From contig CAJFEE010000007.1 in NCBI GenBank assembly GCA_904373265.1, positions 43,108-107,107 of the forward strand: a stretch of 64,000 nt of DNA. Direction: 5' to 3'. Shown here in pieces: positions 47,701-58,334 of the stretch. The position numbers were made by a program, and so were the translations under genes. Each line of letters begins with the position of its first letter. Positions within the stretch are counted from its first letter, which is position 1. Origin of the DNA: Candidatus Harrysmithiimonas galli. Its GTDB lineage: Bacteria > Bacillota > Bacilli > CAJFEE01. Below the pieces are notes generated by a model. The model did not search any database. It had not been told where the DNA came from and worked only from the letters and a program-made list of their open reading frames with translations.

Positions 47701-48306
47701 ATGAACTTTTTTGGTCAGCTTTTAAGCGCATTGTTACAACTTTTGATTTTTACTACGATTCCGTTTCTTTGGTATGTAGTAACCCATAAAAAAATAACTG
47801 GTTTTTTTCAATGGTTAGGATTGAAAACACCCATAGACACAGATAAATCAATATGGAAATTTGTTTCAATTGCTGTTATAGGATTTAGCATTGTTTCTAT
47901 TGGAATTTTATTTATCCTAAAAGATGTTGATACAGTAACTTCCAGTTTTATGGAAAGGAAAATTGCTGCATTGCCATCTGCATTCATATATGCTTTTGTC
48001 AAAACTGCACTTTCAGAAGAAATTTTATTCCGAGGTTTTATACTGAAACGACTTTCAAACAAATTGGGTTTTAAGATTGGTAATATTATTCAGAGTGTTC
48101 TTTTTGGTTTGCTGCATGGTGTAATGTTTGTTTCTGTTGTCGAAACTATGAAGTTACTTTTGATTGTCGTATTTACTGGTGCTATTGCATGGTGTATTGG
48201 TTACATAAATGAAAGCAAGGCAAATGGGTCTATTATACCGGGATGGATCATTCATGGTATAGCAAATTTGTTTTCAGCATTCATCTCAATGTTTTCTGTC
48301 ATATAA
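47701..48306 (+). CDS. CPBP family intramembrane metalloprotease
   Basis: 201 residues, multiple membrane helices and the CPBP (CAAX protease/bacteriocin-processing) motifs: ALSEEILFRGFILKRL with the EExxxR pair near 100, LLHGVMFV with the catalytic His, and WIIHGIANLFSA with the last His. Members serve in prenyl-protein processing or bacteriocin self-immunity. Pairing with a regulator and a small membrane protein fits an immunity-type or stress operon, by inference only. Confidence 0.85.
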   Translation: MNFFGQLLSALLQLLIFTTIPFLWYVVTHKKITGFFQWLGLKTPIDTDKSIWKFVSIAVIGFSIVSIGILFILKDVDTVTSSFMERKIAALPSAFIYAFVKTALSEEILFRGFILKRLSNKLGFKIGNIIQSVLFGLLHGVMFVSVVETMKLLLIVVFTGAIAWCIGYINESKANGSIIPGWIIHGIANLFSAFISMFSVI

Positions 48307-48349
48307 TAGTAACTGAACATAAGTGAAAAATGGCAAAACCATCCGAGCC

Positions 48350-49460
48350 AGTGGGCGGGCAAGATGAACAGCGCATACCGCATCCGTGTTTGGCAGATAT
48401 ACCAGCTTTACCCTGCCGGGAACGACCCAACCAAGATTGCCCGTATGCTAACGGAGCAACAAATCTACACACCAAAGACACTAAAATACCACAAAATGGA
48501 CAAGCACCCGCCGCTACCCCCCTGGCTATAAATGCAAGTGGGCAAAGAACACCATCGTTCATCTGTTGAAAAACCAGGAGTACACTGGCTGTCTGGTGAA
48601 CTTCAAGACGAAAAAGCCCTCTTACAAGGTCAAGCACAATGTGGAAAATCCCATTGAGAAACAGGCGATTTTCTAGAACCACCATGAGCCGATTATCAAC
48701 ACAGAAACATGGGAGCATGTGCAAAAGTTATGCAAGCTGCGCAAACGCCTGAGCCACTATGATGAAGAGTGGAGCAGTTCTCTGGTATGCTGTTTTGCAC
48801 CGACTGCGACAGTGTTCTCTATCAGCAAAAAATACCAGATCGACAAGTGGAAACAAGACGGTGACATCTGAATCAGCTACAAAAATCGCACCTGCGACTG
48901 TATGGTACACTTTATCCGCGCTGACCTGCTTGATCGCCAGTGCCCTTACCAATTTTCGCAAAGTGACCGAGTATGCCATCAAGCACGGATACCGCTTTGT
49001 GAAGCTGCTTAACCAGCAGAAACGAAATCAGCAGCGAGAAGACCGCCGCAGTCACAAAAAGCTTGAACAAACCCAAGAACGCATTCTCGAAGTGAACTGT
49101 ATTATTAAGCGGCTATATGAGGACAATGTGAACGGCAAAATCAGCGACAAGCGTTTCATGGAATTGTCAGCAGACTATGAGCGGAAACAGCGAGAACTGA
49201 AAAACCGCGCTGCCGCCTTGCAGCCCGAACTGCACAAGTCTCAAAGCGCCATCAGCCACGCAAAAAAGTTTATGGGGATGGCTCGCAAGCACCTACCCTT
49301 TGAGAAACTTATTCCCACCTTCCTTGCCAGAAATGGTAGGAAAAATCGTCATGCATGTGTGCATCTATGGCGAGAACGAAACCCACAGGCAGGACATTGA
49401 GATTTATTATAGCTGTACCAGAAAGATTGACTTGACCGAAGCTAAAGCTCGACTATCCAA
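48350..49460 (+). pseudogene. decayed large serine recombinase
   Basis: Pieces in successive frames match the middle and C-terminal parts of a large serine recombinase: YPAGNDPTKIARMLTEQQIY, NTIVHLLKNQEYTGCLVNFK with HHEPIINTETWEHVQKL, and a coiled-coil part RLYEDNVNGKISDKRFMELS followed by LSADYERKQRELKNRAAAL, ending near EIYYSCTRKIDL. Stops (for example after EKQAIF) and frameshifts break it, and the N-terminal catalytic domain is missing. GC is clearly higher than the surroundings, so it is a transferred element remnant. No active recombinase remains. Confidence 0.88.
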
Positions 49461-49579
49461 CACAACGCACAAGTTTCAGATAAAAACAGCAAAATTTTTA
49501 CACTTCTATTACTTCTTTATCGCACATCATCCAAAAGCAGCTTGCTTTTAACAACCTCCAGAACATGAAAAACAAACCA

Positions 49580-50386
49580 CTATGAATCACGCAAAAACCA
49601 TATCCCAATTCCCAAACCAACGACTGTTAAAATAACCAAGGTATCCTGCGTTCGCCAATGAAACTGTCGCGCCTTCGTACGCGATCGCCCCGTCTCATAT
49701 CCTCGGGCATCCATCGCCAGTGCCAACATGTCTGCACTGCGAAATGCTTGTGCAAACAACGGAATCAAAAAAACTGTTGCCAAGTGAATCCGCTGTCGAA
49801 CCGAAAATGTCCCCAAACGAAGATCTAGCCCTCTTGCTGCTTGTGCCTTTGCAATCCGATTCATCTCATCCGAAAGCATCGGAATAAACCGCAGTGCCAA
49901 ACTCAACATCAGTGCCCATTCATGAACTGGGAAACCGATTTTCCGAAATGGATATAGCAAAGAAACCAACCCATCCGTAATTTGCATCGGCGGTGTAGTA
50001 ATCGTTAAGATCGAAGAAATTCCTATAATGATAAGCAAGCGAACACCCATATAAAACCCGGAAATGACTCCAGCTTGATAAATTTCAATCCAACCAAAAT
50101 CCCAAAGCACTACACCAGTTTTCACTGTCAAAATATGCAACAAAAAGACAAACAAAACCATATGTAATGCATACCGAATGCTGCCAAAAATATATCGCAG
50201 CCGAACACCTGTTAACCAAAAAATCAAAAATGTAAAGGCAAACAACAAAGCGGTTGTCCAAAAATTATTTGCTCCAAAAATAATAACCGTATATAATGTA
50301 ATACTTAAAATTTTGGCACGTGCATCCAAGTGATGCAAAAACGAATCTACCTCAATATAACGTCCGAACGTCGCCTTCATTCCCAT
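49580..50386 (-). CDS. ecfT: ECF transporter transmembrane subunit EcfT
   Basis: Membrane scaffold of energy-coupling factor importers, 268 residues. About six hydrophobic segments and the two coupling-helix motifs: LALRFIPMLSDEMNRIAKAQ ending in AARGLD, then a later MDARGYE. It overlaps the end of ecfA2 by ten bases (an ATG at 50380 is also possible). It should serve the S component at 44.3 kb among others. Confidence 0.93.
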   Translation of the reverse strand: MGMKATFGRYIEVDSFLHHLDARAKILSITLYTVIIFGANNFWTTALLFAFTFLIFWLTGVRLRYIFGSIRYALHMVLFVFLLHILTVKTGVVLWDFGWIEIYQAGVISGFYMGVRLLIIIGISSILTITTPPMQITDGLVSLLYPFRKIGFPVHEWALMLSLALRFIPMLSDEMNRIAKAQAARGLDLRLGTFSVRQRIHLATVFLIPLFAQAFRSADMLALAMDARGYETGRSRTKARQFHWRTQDTLVILTVVGLGIGIWFLRDS

Positions 50387-51240
50387 ATCACTTCTTTTTG
50401 CTTGGCTAAAGCCATGGCAAGTTCATCTGCACACAGACAACGTTTTTGCAATCGAAATCCGCAGCGCGCTTCGATTTCTTGCTGCAAATGAGTAACAGTT
50501 GGTAAAAGAAGACCGGTTTGTTGTAAAAGTACATCATCGTGAAAAATTTCACGTGGTGGTGCTTGCCGAATCACCGTTTGATTGGCAAGAACAAGCATTT
50601 CCTCTGCATCATTTGCCGCTATATCCATCTCATGCGTAACCAAAACAATTGTCATCCCTTGCTGATGCAGATTTCTAAACAAATTCAACAACTCTTCCTT
50701 ACTTTTTGCATCCAAACCAACAGTTGGTTCATCTAACACAAGCAGCTGTGGCATATATGCCAATACACCAGCAATTGCAATCTTTCGCATTTCTCCACCA
50801 CTAAGCGTAAACGGTGAGCGACATAGAAAATTTTCGGACAAACCAACTGCCTGCAAAGCCTTTCTTGCCTGAATTTTCGCTTCTGTCTTTGAAAATCCAA
50901 AATTAATTGGTCCAAAGCATAAATCCATTTCAACCGTTTCAGCAAACAGTTGACTTTCGGGAAATTGAAAAACCAATCCGATATTTCTTCGTACACGCTG
51001 TAAATCAGTAGCATTGGTTTTTTCGTCTATACAAACACCCATAACTTCAACACTTCCTGATGTTGGACGCAATAGTCCAGAAAACAACTGAATCAGCGTA
51101 GACTTTCCAGCACCTGTCTGTCCTGTGATTACATAAAATTTTCCTGGTTCAATTTGCAAGTTCACATTTTGCAATACAGTTGATTCAAACGGTGTTCCGA
51201 TACCGTAGGTAAAGTCTACATTTTTACAAATAATTGACAT
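50377..51240 (-). CDS. ecfA2: ECF transporter ATPase EcfA2
   Basis: Second ATPase of the ECF module, 287 residues: Walker A GQTGAGKST, signature LSGGEMRKIAIAGVLA, Walker B LLVLDEPTVGLD, H-loop VTHEMD. Q-loop FQFPESQLF is typical of EcfA2. ATG at 51240 (MSIICKNVDFTYGIG) has GGAGG upstream; the track start at 51405 would run through ecfA1. It overlaps ecfA1 by about 25 bases. Confidence 0.94.
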   Translation of the reverse strand: MSIICKNVDFTYGIGTPFESTVLQNVNLQIEPGKFYVITGQTGAGKSTLIQLFSGLLRPTSGSVEVMGVCIDEKTNATDLQRVRRNIGLVFQFPESQLFAETVEMDLCFGPINFGFSKTEAKIQARKALQAVGLSENFLCRSPFTLSGGEMRKIAIAGVLAYMPQLLVLDEPTVGLDAKSKEELLNLFRNLHQQGMTIVLVTHEMDIAANDAEEMLVLANQTVIRQAPPREIFHDDVLLQQTGLLLPTVTHLQQEIEARCGFRLQKRCLCADELAMALAKQKEVIWE

Positions 51241-52043
51241 ACATCCTCCACAAGCTCTGACAGACTGGCATACGAAGAACGAACCACAATCCCTTCTTTG
51301 CGAAGTGCTCTGCAAAATACATCCAAAAAAGTTGAGCCTAACGCATATTTTTCTCGCAATATCACATTTCTCAGAACCGATAGCGATGAAAAACAACCTA
51401 CACATTTTCCCTCTGCTAAAATTAATGTACGATCAGAAATTTCCAACTCAGATAAGTCATGTGTAACTGAAACGACAGTTATTTCACGCTCCGCTCTTAA
51501 ACGCTGTAATTGCAGAAAAAAATCAATTCGACTGACTGCATCCAGCATAGAGGTAGCCTCATCCAGCACAAGAATATCTGGACGCAAAGCCCAAATACCA
51601 GCCAATGCAACCCGCTGCTTTTGTCCACCAGACAACTCCTCTGGCGATCGATATTTTAAATCTGAAATTTGCAGAGCTTCCAATGATTCATCAATTCGAA
51701 GGAGCATTTCCTCTCTTGGAATTTGAAAATTTTCCATACTGAATGCCATATCATCAAAAACGGTTGTTCCAACAAACTGATGATCCGGATTTTGAAAAAC
51801 CATTCCGATTTTCTTGCGGATTTCCCACAAATTGTTTGGCTCTACCCTCAGATTATCAATAATAACTTGACCGTGATTGGGTAAAATCAAACCATTTAAC
51901 ATTCTGATTAATGTAGACTTTCCTGATCCATTTTGTCCAACAACACTTAACCATTCTCCTTTCGATACACAAAAGGATATATCTGTCAAAAGATCTTTTG
52001 ATTGACCCGGGTAACCAAAAGACACATCCACTACTTGAATCAT
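51216..52043 (-). CDS. ecfA1: ECF transporter ATPase EcfA1
   Basis: First ATPase of the ECF module, 275 residues: Walker A GQNGSGKST, Q-loop FQNPDHQFVG typical of EcfA1, signature [16 protein letters not shown], Walker B ILVLDEATSMLD and H-loop VTHDLSEL. First gene of ecfA1-ecfA2-ecfT. A strong terminator lies upstream of it (about 52110-52142), so attenuation is possible. Confidence 0.94.
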   Translation of the reverse strand: MIQVVDVSFGYPGQSKDLLTDISFCVSKGEWLSVVGQNGSGKSTLIRMLNGLILPNHGQVIIDNLRVEPNNLWEIRKKIGMVFQNPDHQFVGTTVFDDMAFSMENFQIPREEMLLRIDESLEALQISDLKYRSPEELSGGQKQRVALAGIWALRPDILVLDEATSMLDAVSRIDFFLQLQRLRAEREITVVSVTHDLSELEISDRTLILAEGKCVGCFSSLSVLRNVILREKYALGSTFLDVFCRALRKEGIVVRSSYASLSELVEDVCQLFVKM

Positions 52044-52082
52044 TTATCCACCTCATTTATGGCTATTGTAGCATAGATTTAA

Positions 52083-52142
52083 TTTATGGAGAAAAATCTT
52101 TTCTCCATAAAAAACATGACGGTCTCTAGCCCCATCATGTTC
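52083..52142 (-). terminator. double hairpin with terminator upstream of ecfA1
   Basis: Reading minus: arms AACATGATGG/CCGTCATGTT with loop GGCTAGAGA followed by TTTT (52142-52109), then a second perfect inverted repeat TTTATGGAGAAAA/TTTTCTCCATAAA (52111-52083), 40 bases before ecfA1. No recognised minus-strand gene lies just upstream for it to end. Confidence 0.7.
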
Positions 52143-52939
52143 AAGAAAGATCTTTATTTGTTCATGATCTAAGTCTTTTTTTGAGAGATTCTTGCTACAT
52201 AGATTTTCATTTTCACAGACTTAAATTCCGGTTACTTCAATCATATCATAAATAAGTTATCCTTTTTGAATTGAAAAATTGTATCTCACTTTATTTTTGA
52301 ATCAAATGACTGGATTTCACTTAACCTTATATTTTATCTGCCACAAATATTCTTATTCAACCGCTGGATATGAAAACAAAATTGTAGCAGACTTCTCGCC
52401 CATTTTGACAATCATTTTCTTATGCAATGAGTAAGCCTCTTAAAATTTTTATACAATAAATTATAAGCTTGGTTTTACAAAAGCAAATAAAGCTTATTGT
52501 TTCATTTCTTTTTGGGAATTCTTTCTGTTTGCACATTTTTTTGACAGTCTCTTCTTTAAACGATGCAACCGTTTCTTTGATTGAAAAATATGTACGCCTT
52601 CTATAAAAATATGCTGATACATCCTCTGGAAAAACGATTTTATAGAGCCATATCCCCTCAACAATCATACTGCCAAACAATCATCAGCCTTCCCATCATA
52701 AAAAACCGATGAATGAAATAGATTCACTCAAAATAAATCGCAAATCTAGTTAAATTCGTAAACAATCAAGAATAGACAACAGTAAAACACCCATAGCAGT
52801 CTCACTCTTTATCTTTTGAAAAGAAATGAAGAAATTTTTATGGACTGTAATCAATTAACAACCATTTTATAGACAAAGAATTCTTTTATAGCAACCTTCC
52901 ATTTTAAGAAGCTTACGGTTAAACACAGAAACCATTGAC
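52143..52939. other. interval between fetB and ecfA1
   Basis: About 800 bases without a recognisable gene. The 86-aa minus-strand track ORF (52420-52680) has no ribosome site and no known features. A hairpin GCTTACGGT/ACCGTAAGC at about 52910-52949 overlaps the fetB 3' end and may terminate fetAB. Confidence 0.45.
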
Positions 52940-53740
52940 TTACCGTAAGCCTTGATCTTTCTGGAACAACAAAATTTGATTTTTCTCGTTATATAATGAC
53001 TGGTAGCCGAAATACAGCGCACCAAACACAGATACACAAACAACTGTACACATCGCAATCATAATCGCAATTTGGTAAAAAATACTTGTCATTGGTAGAG
53101 TTCCTGACAAAATTTGTCCAGTCATCATGCCAGGTAAGGAAACAATCCCCATTCCCACCATAGAATTCAAAGTCGGAAGCAGCGCAGTTTCCAAAGATTG
53201 ATTCACATGCGGCAATAAAATCTTTTTTGGGGAAACTCCAAAATTTAACAAGGCTTCAATTTTCGACCGCTGTCCCTGAAAGCTCTCTTGAAAAGTTTTG
53301 ATTCCAAGTGTCATACCTGTCATCGCATTTCCCATAATCATACCGCCAATCGGAATGACATATTGTGGGTTAAAAATGGATTCCCCAACAACAACCACAA
53401 TAAAGAAGACAAGCACAAACAGACCTGAAACAGTAAGCGAACAAGCAATCGCCCACTGAAAACGACGGTTCAACCCTTTATTTTTGGAAAGCACTCGGTG
53501 AATGGCAAATCCTGTCATTACCACAAAATACAGCACTGTAAAAATCGGATGTGGGTACTCAAAAATATACGTTAAAATCAAACCTGCCAAAACAAGCTGT
53601 ACAGTCATACGAATGCTTGCAACAAAAAGCAGCTTCGTCTGATGAATTCGGCATTTCCTCATTACAAAAAGGACAATCAGCAACAATAAATAAATCAGAG
53701 CAAACTGCCCAATTTGCAGCTCAACCACTTCCTGCATCAT
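52940..53740 (-). CDS. fetB: FetB-like ABC transporter permease (iron export type)
   Basis: 266 residues with about seven membrane helices and FetB/YbbM hallmarks: PIGGMIMGNAMTGMTLGIKT and a later GMGIVSLPGMMTGQILSGT. In E. coli FetAB exports iron under oxidative stress; the same substrate is inferred here. Its ATG overlaps the fetA stop (ATGA), so they are coupled. Confidence 0.88.
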   Translation of the reverse strand: MMQEVVELQIGQFALIYLLLLIVLFVMRKCRIHQTKLLFVASIRMTVQLVLAGLILTYIFEYPHPIFTVLYFVVMTGFAIHRVLSKNKGLNRRFQWAIACSLTVSGLFVLVFFIVVVVGESIFNPQYVIPIGGMIMGNAMTGMTLGIKTFQESFQGQRSKIEALLNFGVSPKKILLPHVNQSLETALLPTLNSMVGMGIVSLPGMMTGQILSGTLPMTSIFYQIAIMIAMCTVVCVSVFGALYFGYQSLYNEKNQILLFQKDQGLR

Positions 53741-54369
53741 GACCGCCTCGCTTTCTGCAATTCAATTTTAACATCTGCAAATTTTTCCACTGTGTGCAGA
53801 TCATGTGTAATCACCAATAAAGTGATTCCCTTTTCCTTACAAACTTTCGATACATTTTCAATCAAACAAGTTGCTGTCCATTCGTCCAATGCAGCCGTTG
53901 GTTCATCCAAAAGCAATACATCTGGTAAAAAAGACAGCCCGATTGCAACAAAAACCCGTTGTCGTTCGCCACCAGATAAATTGACACAAGACGTATCCGG
54001 CGGAAAATCTATACAGCAAGCAGATAAATATTTTCGCATCTTTTCCAAACTGGGCAGAGCTTCCTCACGATATTCATAAAAAATCCGGAAATTGTCTGCA
54101 ATGCTGCCCCCAAACAAATAAACCATTTGTGAAACGAGCAAAATTTTTTTACGTAGCTCCAAAGTTGGCTGAAACTCAAGCGGTTGCCCATAATATAAAA
54201 TTTCACCAGCACTCACAGTTTCTGTAGCATTTAGCAGTTTAAACAATGTACTTTTGCCACTGCCGCTTTCTCCATAAAAAACAACCATATTTCCTTTTTG
54301 AATTTCAAAGGATGGATACTCTATATTTTGGAAGATTACATCTTTGATTTGTAAAACTGGTTCTAACAT
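53737..54369 (-). CDS. fetA: FetA-like ABC transporter ATPase
   Basis: 210-residue ATPase: Walker A GESGSGKST, signature LSGGERQRVFVAIGLS, Walker B VLLLDEPTAALD, H-loop ITHDLHT. The short length and the FetB-like partner point to FetA/YbbL. Confidence 0.88.
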   Translation of the reverse strand: MLEPVLQIKDVIFQNIEYPSFEIQKGNMVVFYGESGSGKSTLFKLLNATETVSAGEILYYGQPLEFQPTLELRKKILLVSQMVYLFGGSIADNFRIFYEYREEALPSLEKMRKYLSACCIDFPPDTSCVNLSGGERQRVFVAIGLSFLPDVLLLDEPTAALDEWTATCLIENVSKVCKEKGITLLVITHDLHTVEKFADVKIELQKARRS

Positions 54370-54575
54370 ATGCGCTCCTTTTTAGTTAGCAAAATATAAC
54401 ACAGATCTATCATAGCATATATAGACAAAGTATAGAGAATAAAATATACCATTTTCGTTCTTTTTACGTTTTGCGTATAAATCATTTCACTGCATATTAA
54501 GTAAGCATCTGAAAACCAAAAACCAAATGTTTCAGAAATTCTGTATCGAATAAACGCTAAGAAACTACTATTCAT

Positions 54576-55158
54576 TTTTGCATCTTATAATGAAAAAACA
54601 ACGTGGGATTTTGAAACTGTACACGCAAACTGCATCGTAATGGTCTACTTGCAAAATACCTTATATTCCATCTGTATTTTCTGTAAAGAAGCATACTATA
54701 TTGTTACGGTTCGGTTGAAATAAAATTTCACATTTTTAATTTATTTAAATCTTGTACAAAAATTTTTGATTTTTGTTTGCCAAATGGTGTTTTAAGATTG
54801 GTTTTCTCATTGACATTAACAATAAAGAAATGAAAGATTTCTTCATGAAATGCAACGACATTTGACTCAGTCTTTTTATCAATCAAATGACTATATAAAA
54901 AATCCTCCCGAAAAAACGAAAGGATTTTTTATATAAAACAATTGAATGCTCAACTGATCTTAGCTAAATATAAACATTTTTTCTACATATAAAACTTATC
55001 AATCAACTTGCCTAAATAGAATATAAAGAAGCTCTTTTTAAAAAAGAAGTTTGAACAGACAATTCGCTTAAACAGACAAAACAGTTTTATCAGCCCAACT
55101 AACAGCCCTTATTCTTTGTAAACTCTAAATTGACATTCTATGGACACCAAAAACAAAT
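54576..55158. other. gene-free interval
   Basis: AT-rich DNA between DedA and fetA with one strong bidirectional terminator. An 11-base match to the CRISPR repeat (TGTTACGGTTC, about 54699) is too short to call. Confidence 0.4.
54894..54933. terminator. bidirectional terminator
   Basis: Arms TATAAAAAATCCT and AGGATTTTTTATA pair across CCCGAAAAAACGAA; A and T tracts flank both sides. Confidence 0.75.
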
Positions 55159-55752
55159 TCAAGATCTTCTTTTCCAAAATAAATATATGATATAAAGAAG
55201 CAAACCGATTCCCAATACTATCAATATTGGCTCAGTATATGCTGCAAACAATGCACCTGCACTTTGCCAATTTTCTCCGAGCTTTTTTCCCAAATACACA
55301 TACAATGCTGTAATCGGAAGCATCGCTAAAAATGTATACAATGTAAATTTCCAAAAACTCATTCGAGCAACTCCACACGGAACGGACACAGCCGTACGAA
55401 CCACTGGAAAAAAGCGAGCAAAAAAGGCAACACTTGCACCATATTTTTCAAAAAAACGATCGGCAGCACGGATTTGTTTTTCTTGGATTAGAAAATATTT
55501 CCCATATTTTATTACCATTGGACGACCACCATACTTTCCCAGCGCATATAAAGTAATGGGACCAATTGTACCACCAACAGAACCTGCCAATACAGTTAGT
55601 GCATAATGAAAGTCACCTTCCGCTACCCAAAACCCGGCAAGCGGGAGCACAATTTCTGCTGGAACAAATTCAAAACAGAGCGCAAACAAAATCCCAAAAT
55701 ATCCGAATCCTTTTAGTGTTTCTAGCACTGACAAAATAAATGCTTCAAACAT
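55159..55752 (-). CDS. DedA family membrane protein
   Basis: 197 residues, polytopic. Family signatures: FEFVPAEIVLPLAGFWVAEG near 27, GGTIGPITLYALGKYGG near 60, then FFARFFPVVRTAVSVPCGVA with the conserved arginines near 110-120. DedA/VTT proteins act in membrane homeostasis, some as undecaprenyl-phosphate or phospholipid flippases. Monocistronic. Confidence 0.9.
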   Translation of the reverse strand: MFEAFILSVLETLKGFGYFGILFALCFEFVPAEIVLPLAGFWVAEGDFHYALTVLAGSVGGTIGPITLYALGKYGGRPMVIKYGKYFLIQEKQIRAADRFFEKYGASVAFFARFFPVVRTAVSVPCGVARMSFWKFTLYTFLAMLPITALYVYLGKKLGENWQSAGALFAAYTEPILIVLGIGLLLYIIYLFWKRRS

Positions 55753-55896
55753 GTATACGCTCCTTTAACCTTCAATTATATATATCAACTTTTTATTATA
55801 GCAATCTCATGTAAATATCGTGTAAAAATTTTATAAATATTTTGTTAACAGTCAAGTCAAATGACTAAAATAAAAGCACCGGCTTTCTTTTTCGCT

Positions 55897-56151
55897 TTAA
55901 TATGAGAACCAATACTTTTGCATCCTCTTCAAAAATTCATTGGTAATTGGAAAACGGCTATATGAGCCTAGCACCGTATTTGCCCCACAATATGGACAAA
56001 GCGCTGTTTCTCCCTCATCTATCCATTTCGTGATCTCCTTTGGATGGAAAATGGTACGACATGAGAAACAGCCACATAATACATCCTTCTCCAATTCTGC
56101 TCGATTTCTAGTTGCATATACATGTGCTGCCTTTAATTTTTCTACTGGCAT
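55897..56151 (-). CDS. small zinc-finger cytoplasmic protein
   Basis: 84 residues. CGCFSC and CPYCG give two CxxC-type knuckles around IFHPKEITKWIDEGETALC, a zinc ribbon. The tail GSYSRFPITNEFLKRMQKYW is conserved-looking. This type is annotated as cytoplasmic protein of unknown function in many Firmicutes. No obvious operon partner. Confidence 0.75.
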   Translation of the reverse strand: MPVEKLKAAHVYATRNRAELEKDVLCGCFSCRTIFHPKEITKWIDEGETALCPYCGANTVLGSYSRFPITNEFLKRMQKYWFSY

Positions 56152-56507
56152 GTTTTTCTCCTTACTATTTTCCTGTTATATATTGTATTCATATCGGTTC
56201 TCAAAGTCTAATATTTTCTCAGTTGTTATCTTTATTCTACCAAAAAAGCAAACCAATCCAATAACAATAAAGGCACAGTAATCTTTTAAACTCTCTTTTC
56301 TTGATCTACATTATATCTTGAAATAAAATACATATCATATGTTTATTTAAACTTATCCCAACCACCTAAAATGCGCCTATATTCCTGATATAAATCTTTC
56401 ATAATACAAAAGATAAAAAGTCGTTTATACTTTGGAACATAAGCGCGCTCTGATTTCAATTTTAGCTTCTAAATATTTTTGCAACCTAAGCCAAATGTTT
56501 TTCTATT
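56152..56507. other. gene-free interval
   Basis: About 350 AT-rich bases between the glmS stop and the zinc-finger gene; no clear hairpin for glmS was found. Confidence 0.35.
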
Positions 56508-58310
56508 TTATTCCACTGTTACACTTTTGGCCAGATTACGTGGTTTATCAACATCACATCCTCTTTGCAGCGCAGCATAATAGGCCAGAAGCTGTAAAGG
56601 AATGACAGATACAAGTGGAGAAAGCGGCTCATATACCTTTGGCAGAACATAAGCATCCCCATCCATCGTTAAATTCTCTGTAGCAATAACACAAACATGA
56701 GCGCCACGTGCAGCCACCTCTTTAGCATTTCCACGAATATTTAAATTCACAGATTCCTGTGTCACAAGTACGATTACTGGTGTTTTTTCCTCAATCAAAG
56801 CAATGGTTCCATGTTTTAATTCTCCACCGGCAAAGCCTTCACATTGAATATAGGAAATTTCTTTCAATTTCAATGCGCCTTCCAGACCCACATAATAATC
56901 CAAACCTCTACCGATGAAGAAACAATTTCTTGTATGCTGTAAATAATTCAAGGCAATTTTTGCTATAATTTCCTTATTATGAATCAATCCATCCATTACT
57001 GTTGCAATTTTTCCAAACTCTGAGAAAATATCAAAATCTAATGGTAAACCTTTTTGTATCGCTGTATCCACTGCAAGAAGTGCTAAAACAGCAATTTGAG
57101 CCGTATAAGCCTTTGTTGAGGCAACTGCTATTTCCGGACCCGCATGTAAAAGCAATGTACAATCTGATTCACGAGACAATGTCGAATCCGGAACATTTGT
57201 AATGGCCAACGTTGGGTAGCCTTTTTCCTTTACTTTTACTAAAACGGAACGGCTGTCTGCCGTTTCTCCACTTTGTGAAATCAAAATAAACAAAGGGTTT
57301 TGACTTAACAACGGCAGATTGTAAGAGAACTCACTTGCAATATGTACCTCAGTTGGAATTCCTGAAAATTTTTCTAAGTAGTCTTTCCCAACCAAACCAG
57401 CATGATAGCTTGTTCCGCAGGCAATCATATAAATGCGATCTGCTTTTTGCATCGCTTCCCGAATTTCACGATCTATGATCAGTTGTCCATTTTCATCCTG
57501 ATATCGCTGCACAATTTTACGCAAAACCATCGGTTGTTCATCAATTTCCTTCAACATATAATGTGGATACGTCCCTTTATCAATATCACTTGGATCCAAT
57601 TGTGTTGTAAACGGCTTTCTTTCTTGGATTTCACCGTACAAATCGGTAATAATGACACGATCCTTTTTTAAAATCACAACTTCTTGGTCTTTTAATTCCA
57701 GAAACTGATTGGTAATTTGTAGTACAGCAATGGCATCCGATGTAATCACATTAAATCCGTCACCCAAACCGACAAGCAGTGGGCTTCGATTTTTTGCTGC
57801 ATACAAAGTATCTGAATCTTGCGCATCGATTAAACCAATTGCATATGATCCATGCAGACGCTTTAAACTATGACGAAATGCTTCCTCAACATACATACCT
57901 TGCTCGACATATTTTTCAACAAGCTGTACGATAACCTCTGTATCTGTATCGGATATAAAATGAATATGATCCAGATTTGAATGTTTAATTAAATCATAGT
58001 TTTCAATAACACCATTATGCACCAAAGTAAAGCGTTTGCTGCTTGATTGATGTGGATGTGCATTTTTTTTGCTTGGTGCACCATGTGTCGCCCAACGCGT
58101 ATGCCCGATACCGATAAATGGATGAAAACTGTCTACTACAATCTGACGTAAATCAGCAATTCTTCCTTTTTCTTTTGAAATATGCAGACCCGTATGATCA
58201 ATACCAGCAATGCCCGCAGAATCATATCCACGATACTCCAGCTTTTCCAATCCATGCAGTAAAATTTCTTTACAGTCACTTTGACCGATATATCCTACAA
58301 TCCCACACAT
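56508..58310 (-). CDS. glmS: glutamine--fructose-6-phosphate aminotransferase
   Basis: Makes glucosamine 6-phosphate for cell wall precursors. 600 residues: after Met removal Cys1 of CGIVGYIGQ is the glutaminase nucleophile, with [14 protein letters not shown] near 70; two SIS sugar-isomerase domains follow ([30 protein letters not shown]) and the C-terminal [12 protein letters not shown]. The track start at 58451 translates the ribozyme; ATG at 58310 has AGGAGG eight bases upstream. Confidence 0.96.
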   Translation of the reverse strand: MCGIVGYIGQSDCKEILLHGLEKLEYRGYDSAGIAGIDHTGLHISKEKGRIADLRQIVVDSFHPFIGIGHTRWATHGAPSKKNAHPHQSSSKRFTLVHNGVIENYDLIKHSNLDHIHFISDTDTEVIVQLVEKYVEQGMYVEEAFRHSLKRLHGSYAIGLIDAQDSDTLYAAKNRSPLLVGLGDGFNVITSDAIAVLQITNQFLELKDQEVVILKKDRVIITDLYGEIQERKPFTTQLDPSDIDKGTYPHYMLKEIDEQPMVLRKIVQRYQDENGQLIIDREIREAMQKADRIYMIACGTSYHAGLVGKDYLEKFSGIPTEVHIASEFSYNLPLLSQNPLFILISQSGETADSRSVLVKVKEKGYPTLAITNVPDSTLSRESDCTLLLHAGPEIAVASTKAYTAQIAVLALLAVDTAIQKGLPLDFDIFSEFGKIATVMDGLIHNKEIIAKIALNYLQHTRNCFFIGRGLDYYVGLEGALKLKEISYIQCEGFAGGELKHGTIALIEEKTPVIVLVTQESVNLNIRGNAKEVAARGAHVCVIATENLTMDGDAYVLPKVYEPLSPLVSVIPLQLLAYYAALQRGCDVDKPRNLAKSVTVE

Positions 58311-58334
58311 GCTTGTATCCTCCTGTATTCGATA

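Noticed and set aside
48299-48982. Minus-strand ORFs over the recombinase remnant
   Set aside because: Shadows of the plus-strand decayed recombinase, whose frames give recognisable motifs.
52420-52680. 86-aa minus-strand ORF upstream of ecfA1
   Set aside because: No ribosome site or family features; AT-rich chance ORF likely.
54690-54720. Possible CRISPR repeat remnant (TGTTACGGTTC)
   Set aside because: Only 11 contiguous bases match, with no spacing or flanking support.
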